Position numbers and translations under genes: made by a program
The notes under the pieces: generated by a model
What the model was told of the DNA's origin: nothing
The model's input: only the letters and a program-made list of their open reading frames with translations
The model's database searches: none
Shown: positions 57,433 through 64,000 of the stretch, piece by piece
Numbering within the stretch: position 1 is the first letter of the stretch
How the letters are laid out: each line of letters begins with the position of its first letter
Assembly: GCF_009870125.1 (NCBI RefSeq)
Contig: NC_046681.1
Span: 25,938,001-26,002,000, forward strand
Source: Drosophila pseudoobscura
Lineage: Eukaryota; Arthropoda; Insecta; Diptera; Drosophilidae
Length of the DNA stretch: 64,000 nt
Direction of reading: 5' to 3'

Positions 57433-60400
57433 TAGAAATTAGTTTCTAGCAGCTGCTCCTGCGGCTCTAATGGTTTTCCCCCCGCAGGTAGCACGCATTT
57501 CTGCGTAATATCCACCCAAAGGCCGTCTGCGCCATTTTTCCCACCTCAGGCAGGGCCCCGCACCTCTCTCTCTCCTGGCCCCTACCTGGCCTACCACTTA
57601 ATGGCCCATAATTTCCTACGCAACTCGCTCGATCTGTGCATAATATTAAACCATTTTGGAAAAAAAACCCGCCAAACAAAATGACTTAAATTGCCATTTG
57701 CCTGGCAGACCGAGGCACTGGGCGCTGGGCGCTGCCTGAAAGCGAGATGATCTGCCAGGGGTCCACGGGTCGGTCGGGGGCTCTGATAACAGTTGAAAAT
57801 GCCCGACTTTACATACGTTTGGCGGCTCGGCGGCTCAGCGAGGACCCCAGGCGGGCAGAGGCCAAGAAACAGTGGTTTTTGGAGGGCGAAAAGGGGCAAG
57901 CATAAGGCAAGGGGGACTATGGAAGAGGGACTACTTTTTTAAACCAATTTATAGAGTGGATTGCGAAGATCTCTCTTGGAGTTTTGCTAGCCTTTTGCTG
58001 GCAGAATATCTGCCAAAGCCAGGCCTCTTTTCATGTAGAGTTTCCAGGTTTCCCCATCGCCGACCCACTGTGCCACAAAGTTCAATGCTATCAACCTCTG
58101 CGGCCACTGGAACCCCAACTCCAAGCCACATCCTCAATCGCAAATGTGGCCTTCTTTTGCTGCATCTCCTGGGAGCCAAGCGGCTGCCGTGGCTTGATTT
58201 CGAACAAATTACAATTCATTCTGGTTTCTGGTTTTCAGTTTCATTACAAATGCAAAAATGCAAAATGGCAAGCCGGCCATTATCTCGGCCTCTCGGATGG
58301 CTCTCGATGGCTCTCGATGGGAGTCTGTCTGTTGATCGATGATCGCTGTGGCCGGCCGATGATCAGGTTTGTGCCTTCGCCTTCGCCTTCTCCTTCTCCC
58401 GTGTATCGTTTGAGGCGTACATGCGTAAGTGCCTTTTGATCCCCCCTCCGCCCCGTCCTGCCTGTCCTGGATCGCAGTTGCATTCACAGATCGGGGCCAA
58501 TGCATTTGAATTTGTCTGGCCGCCAGCCAAATCGATCGACAACCAATCAGCCGCCGTCTGGCCGGGTCCAGTCCGTCAGCCATCATGGCCAGCCACAGCC
58601 ACAGGTACAGGTCTTGGCCAGAGTCTGTTCTGTCTCTCTGTGGCTTCTGCTGCTGGCAGTGGCAAACATTTCATTTTTCACGATCCGCTGTCTCGTATTC
58701 CCAAGAGCTAAATCAATAAATTACGTGACAGGCATGCAGAAAACCCGATGCTTCTCCAACGATTTGGGATCGCAGTCGGAGTCCCAGTTCTTAGTGGTTT
58801 CTGAGCTTTGCTTCGTTTTGATTGAATCAATCAAAAATGTGCTGCATTTATATGAAAAGATACAAAGAAAGGGGCATGGCCGGGCAGGCCGGGGCAGTGC
58901 TCCAAAATGAAGTCGGAATACCCTGGAAATGGGTGGCTGAAGGGAATTTGTATTTCTTTGAAAGAAGAGGGGTTTAAAGAGGTGTAAAAATGTTAAAGGA
59001 AAGGTCTAAAAATTACTGAGAACTGTGACGCCCCTGAGACCCCCCCCTAGATGTATAATCCAAGACCTTTGCCATATCCTTGGAAGGCAGTTCTCCTTGT
59101 AGAGATATGCCCCTGATATTGCCCCCATTTGACGCTTGTTTTTCTGTGTTTCCTTCCCCCACAAACCCCCTGCCCTACACCGCCCTACCCTGCCCCTCCA
59201 CATATCATTTTGCAGATCTTCTGCTGTCCTGCCAGCACATAAATTATTATTTTGCCCAGAGATACACACGGAGTATTCCTCCGCCCGGCCCGGGCCCCGC
59301 CCGGCATCGAGGTAAATTCGCATTAAATTTGATTGGTTTCCATTTGTTTGGGCCAGGAAATGCCCAATAAAGTTCTTAACTCGATTTAATTAACTTTGAC
59401 AAATTGAACTCTAAGGAAAATGCTTGCTCGTTTTTTTTTTGTTTTTTTGCTTAAAAATAATCAACTTAAGGCATTGCCAGGGCTGCCTGCCACGCCCTCA
59501 ATTAGTAATAAATAATTTGAGTTGAGTTTTGGTTGAAAGTTTTGCGTTTTTGGGCTAAGCGATGCATAATCCATGAAAGCAAAGTTCGGGAAGCCAAAAG
59601 GCCGGAACTGAAAGTGGAACCGTAGAAGTAGAAGCCGTAGAAGCTGCTGGTCTTTTGTACAGGAAAATCTTCATTGATTTTGATTTTGATTTTCTTGTAG
59701 TGGAGCAAAATCGCCTTAGGCTGGAAGGCTGCCCCCCCCCCCCCCACACACAGAGGAGGAGGGGGAAAACAGGGAAAAGTATTTACCATTTTGAGCCACA
59801 GGACAGGCAAATAAATGGCCATAATCCTGCCCAGACAAAGGGTGCAAGGGCGTACCAAGTCCTTCAGGATGTGTCTGGCCAGGAAGCAGGGGGGACGGGT
59901 AGGGGGGGAGGGGGTGTGGCGTCTTTTATGCGTTCTACATTTGATTTATTCCACATGCAAATTGTGGAAAAATTAAGTTGTACTCCCAGGCCGAGGCCCA
60001 GGCCGAAGCCCGGACTTTATTCCCAGAAACGTTTTGCGTTTCGCTTCGACTAAATAATAATTCGCTTCAAATTCGAATGCGCACGTTCCACAAAGGCCCC
60101 AGGGCCTCCCCCTTCCACCCCCCTGCCACCCCCTTCCCCCTCTCTCCGGGCAACTCTTTTGTCCCGGAGCCCAGCCCATAAATGCATGAAATTGAATACC
60201 AGGCAAAAAAACATTTCTGACAGAGTAATCGAGAACGTCTCCATCATCTCTATTTGGTATTCGGTATTCGGTTGTCGGTTTTCGGTATTTGCTGGGCATT
60301 GTAGTTCTCTTGTGTTTATTTATGTGTTTGCGCCTATTTATTTATTTTAATTAAAAGGGCACGTGTTGCTGTTTTGTTGTTTTTCTTTTTGCCAGGGCAA

Positions 60401-60548
60401 CACACAGCAAGAAGGGTGCGGCAATGGGGGGTGGGGTGGGAACGGGTTGCGGCAAGTGCAATGACAACCCCAATTACAGGGGAAAGAAGAAGCAGAAGAA
60501 GAAGTAGAAGAAGGAACTTTCCAAAGGGAAAGCATTTCTTAAGACAGA
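57433..60548. other. Intergenic DNA, no supported gene
   Basis: Presumably includes the promoter and first exon of the LRR gene, which I cannot place. Otherwise GCTCTCGATG repeats near 58300, CCTTCGCCTTCTCC repeats near 58375-58395, a C14 run at 59732-59745 and CAGGCCGAGGCC repeats near 59985-60010. Confidence 0.45.
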
Positions 60549-60634
60549 GAGGAGTCACTCTTCTGCCTTAGAGGAGGCCCTCTTCTGCTTTAAAGGAGGC
60601 CCTCTTCTGCCTTGGAGGAGTCCCTCTTCTGTTG
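60549..60634. repeat. 22-bp tandem repeat, four copies
   Basis: The unit is close to GAGGCCCTCTTCTGCCTTAGAG. Differences are mostly single substitutions. Confidence 0.85.
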
Positions 60635-63600
60635 CCAGTTCCAGTGACTTCATCGCCCCCCCAATTCCCATCGAATCCGCCTTCAAATAGACACTAAATG
60701 AGTGTCAAAACAAACAGAGCCGCCGCTCCGAACTGGGCGTGGATAAGCTGGAATAAATGGCTAGCAAATAGTAATAAACAAAGGAAGGGCCAGCAATCAG
60801 AGCAACTAATTAAATGCCACAACCCCCAGGAACCCAGGAACCAAGGAACCAAGGAACCAAGGACTCACGACCCACAACCGAGACAAAGTCAAAGTTTTCC
60901 TCGACTCGTTTTCATTACGAGTTAATTTGAATGTAAATGAACAGAGAGAGAGAGAGAGAGAGCTCTGAGGGGGGGGGGGAGGCACCGAGAATGTTTGGCT
61001 AATGTTTCAATTAAGAAGACAGTGAAAAATTTAATTTTCTTTCATTTGGCCCCCTTCACCCCCTCCCAGAGCCCCCTCGAAACTGTGGACTGTTGTCCCG
61101 GGTGATGTTCACAAGGAATTTCAATGTTCCACTCATAATTTCATATAATTTCCATTAATTGCATGAAATGAATGCCCCCCCTTGGCTTCTGGTTCCTCTC
61201 GTTGGCCACTCCAGTAGCCATTTTCATGATTTTCTACGCACTTTGGAGCGCCCAAAAGCGAAAACCATGTCTATGCTAATTTCCTTGTTTTCGATGGCTA
61301 GTCGGCTACCGGCCTAAACAACCGCGTAACCACGATCGATCCTCTCCTTGCTTGGCACCGAACACTCGAGGGCATTTGGGGCATATTTTGTTCTGCTCGT
61401 GCTGGAGCTGGCTCGATGGCTCTCTGGCTCGCTGGCTGGGCCATGGCGAATCTCCAGTGGCCCGAGTGCCCGGGCCCCGCCCCCTTGCGACTTGGCAATT
61501 GTCATGGGCAGGCGGTGGGATGTGAACAGAGAAATGACTTGTGAACCGAGCGATGGAATGACCCAGAACTCTCTCAGAATTTGGTTACCTTTCTCCAGTT
61601 TTCTTTCCCCATATCCCTGCCTTTTACCAGGCCAAGAGTCCGCCAGCAGACACTCATTTTCCGCACACACAGCACAAATTGCAATCAAAGTCTGTGCCCC
61701 CACCCCCCGCCCCCTGGGGGACCCCTTGAGGGGGGGCAGGCAGGCAGGCACCGACTTTTTAGCACTTCAAATTGGCAAACAAACAAACTCGCGTTCAAAT
61801 GAAATGTGAGCATAAACAGAACAGAGAGAGACCCCCCTCCCCCCCCACCCCTCCTTAAAGGCAAACAAACTTGAAAAGCAGAAGCGGAAATATTGCGCAT
61901 ACGACGCGTTGCACGTGGAGGAGCAGGAGGAGGAGGAGGAAGAGCGATGGAGTGGAGGGGGAATCACTTGACACGCAAATATGCATAAACAAGGCATGAA
62001 TATTCATGCACACAGCAGACACTTGCCACTCCATCAGTCCGCATCTTGAAAAGGACTCGTCCTCGTTCTCGGCCACGTCCTGAACGTCCTGAACGTCCCG
62101 CCCATATCTCGTTTAGAGATGAAATGCAATGCGCATTCAAACATTTGCCCGCAAAAAAATGTTTACCCAAGCCCCAGCGAGAGGTGAGTGACACCACAGT
62201 GAAGAGTGGCTATAAGGGAAGAGCCCAAAGGTGAGAAGTAGGCGAAAGGAATGCCTTTATAGGTTCCACTGTACAGGGGGCTGTGTCCACTGTACTTGTA
62301 ATATGCAATTTTCACAGCATTTGAATGAATGCCTTTGTTTGTGTTTGTTTTATCAGCTTTTTGCTTTTCTTTTTCTTTGCAGGCAAAATGCAAGCAGGTC
62401 ATTCACTTTCCTCCGTCCCCCCCCCCTCCCCACGGCCCCGCCCTGAGAAGATTTTGTAGAAAATTTTTAACAATCATAAATCCTTGTCAATCACACGCGG
62501 CTGTCATCATCATCAGCAGGGGCATCGGCATCGGCATCGTCCGCCCTCTAGATAGGCCGAGGCCTATCCTCGTCCTCGAGAGCCACATAGTTCCTGCTTC
62601 CCTGAGCTCCTTTGACTTTTGTGACTTGCCTAAGCGGAACTGATTACGCGACCGTCTGCGACGTCATCGCCTTGGCTGCGTGACAGAAATGTTTCTTCTT
62701 TTTTTCAACAATTTCGATGTCATTTATTTGATGCTGCCTTCGACTTTGACAGCTGCGCGGCAGATCGATTGTGCGGGGGGTGGAGGAGGCAGAGGAGGCG
62801 GAGGAGGCCTCTTGAACTGTTAATTCCTTGGGCAACAATCAATCATTTCGCTATGGAATATATTGCCAGTTATTGTGGTGTTTTGTTGGAAGATAAAGAA
62901 CTGAGAGCATGACTTGGAGGCTGAGATGGCAGAGGGACTTTATGCTGGAAAGTACTATAAGAAATAGAAGAAATTTGTATACATTAAATTTCATTCAAAA
63001 AACCCTATCGTCTGGCTCAAAAGCCTCATTTACTGAATGTTGTATCCAAAAACTCTCACCTTAATTTGCAAAAAATGGCCACAAAAAACCGTCGAGCCAC
63101 TAAAACTAATCCCCCAAATCTGCGACGATTGCCAGAGCAAATCAAAGACTTGAGACCATAAAAAAAAGGAGACAGAGCCTGGGCCCGGGCCCGGGCCTGG
63201 GGCAACAATTTAAGATTTACGCCACTTAGAAGACATTTAAGCGTGCAACAAATGCAGGAACAACGAAAACAAAAAGCCAGCTCCACATGCAAAAGGCCGC
63301 CAGAACTTGTTGTTGTTGGGGTCGCCTTGTGCGTGCAGCTTCCTTTGGAGGAGCCACAGAGAGAGGCCTGTTCCCAGAGCCGACTCGGGGACAGGGACTG
63401 TGCCTCCTCCTGCCAAAAAAATCAAAAGGGATTCTCTCCGGACAGTTTACAAGGTTTTCTCGTGTTTCGACAACATTAATTTGTTGTCGCTCTGGCAGCA
63501 TGTTGCCGGGCAACATTTCGGTGGCCAGCTACATGTTGCCGGCCGCAAAAACCACAAAAGATATCGGAGAACGAACAGTAGCTGCAACAGCAAACAATAA

Positions 63601-63860
63601 CAAAAATTATTTTAGTTTTTTTTGGGTTTTTTTCTCTACCGAAAGGCGAAAACCGAAAAACCACAACATTTTACGAGCTCCTCGTCGCCCTTAACAATGT
63701 CTCATCGTCAGGTCTAAATCATTTTTAACGATCAATAAATGAACACAGGGGTATTCAGGGAAATGCAGAGATATTCAGGGATCAGAGCGTGAAGGAAACA
63801 CGAGATCGGGTGAGGACATGTTGGAGGAGTTATGGAATGTTTTTCGGAGGTTATTTGGTT
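60635..63860. other. Intergenic DNA, no supported gene
   Basis: AACCAAGG octamer repeats at 60828-60864, GA tract at 60944-60961, GGCA repeats at 61736-61751, GAGGAG repeats at 61918-61942, and GGGCCCGGGCCCGGG palindromes near 63181-63200. An acceptor-like CTTTTTCTTTGCAG at 62369-62382 precedes an ATG with only a 23-codon frame. Confidence 0.45.
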
Positions 63861-63877
63861 AAAGGTTGTAGGAATAC

Positions 63878-64000
63878 TAAAACGAATACGAATAATAATA
63901 AAAATAAAATTAATAATAATAATTATTATAAATAAAAAAAATAATAATTATACTAAAAATAATAACAATACTAATAATAATACTACAAATACTAATTCTA
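63878..64000. repeat. AAT/ATA trinucleotide-rich tract at the window edge
   Basis: Almost pure A/T with AATAAT and ATACTAAT units; continues past the window. Confidence 0.8.

Noticed and set aside
56377..57435. 352-codon plus-strand frame antisense to the LRR exon
   Set aside because: It is the mirror of a G/C-ending-codon exon, which removes stops from the antisense frame. It is Leu/Val/Gln/Gly-rich with no domain.
59826..59842. CAAGGGCGTACC near 59836, resembling the MITE terminus at 36579
   Set aside because: Only about 12 bases match, with no opposite terminus nearby, so it may be chance.
62369..62459. Splice-acceptor-like tract followed by ATG and 23 codons
   Set aside because: The frame is short, crosses a C10 run and has no partner exon; pyrimidine tracts ending in CAG are common here.
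1..64000. CRISPR arrays, rRNA, bacterial operons
   Set aside because: None present. The tandem arrays lack the regular unique spacers of CRISPR, and gene structure is that of an insect.

Overview
This window is animal nuclear DNA from a Drosophila-type fly. The clearest evidence is an almost complete match, recalled from family knowledge, to Drosophila juvenile hormone acid methyltransferase (jhamt), split by one 62-bp GT-AG intron. Very short introns, C/G-ending preferred codons inside exons and AT-rich intergenic DNA full of simple repeats also fit. The many poly-G/poly-C runs and Jockey/LOA/R1-type retrotransposon scraps hint at the obscura group, but that placement is inference.

The window is gene-poor. 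I can support only two ordinary protein genes: jhamt on the plus strand (8707-9668) and a secreted leucine-rich-repeat protein on the minus strand (55958-57372). Most of the long open frames elsewhere are shadows of low-complexity DNA or antisense images of these exons.

The most unusual part is 24.6-31.7 kb, a cluster of tiny minus-strand genes or gene relics. Each has the same layout: a TATA box, an initiator about 33-36 bp downstream, an 11-nt leader, and a start encoding MRWL/MQWL plus a hydrophobic signal peptide. Two intact members encode 27-residue precursors ending in CDPKKHQCG and CNPKIKKCD, a possible disulfide ring C-x6-C. The other members carry different tails or have decayed. Part of the cluster has been duplicated together with a piece of a non-LTR retrotransposon reverse transcriptase.

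Other structure: tandem arrays (89-470, 18640-19180, 20020-20690, 43546-44038, 47668-48081, 60549-60634); a 2.3-kb foldback-like element with ~600-bp inverted arms (about 35541-37895) carrying a nested small inverted-repeat element; a 700-bp array with 10-bp period (52130-52830); G-quadruplex motifs including a perfect (GGGGTT)4; and a degenerate dispersed repeat near 38.5 kb. The two large genes have unrelated roles (hormone synthesis and a secreted recognition or adhesion-type protein), and nothing suggests they act together.
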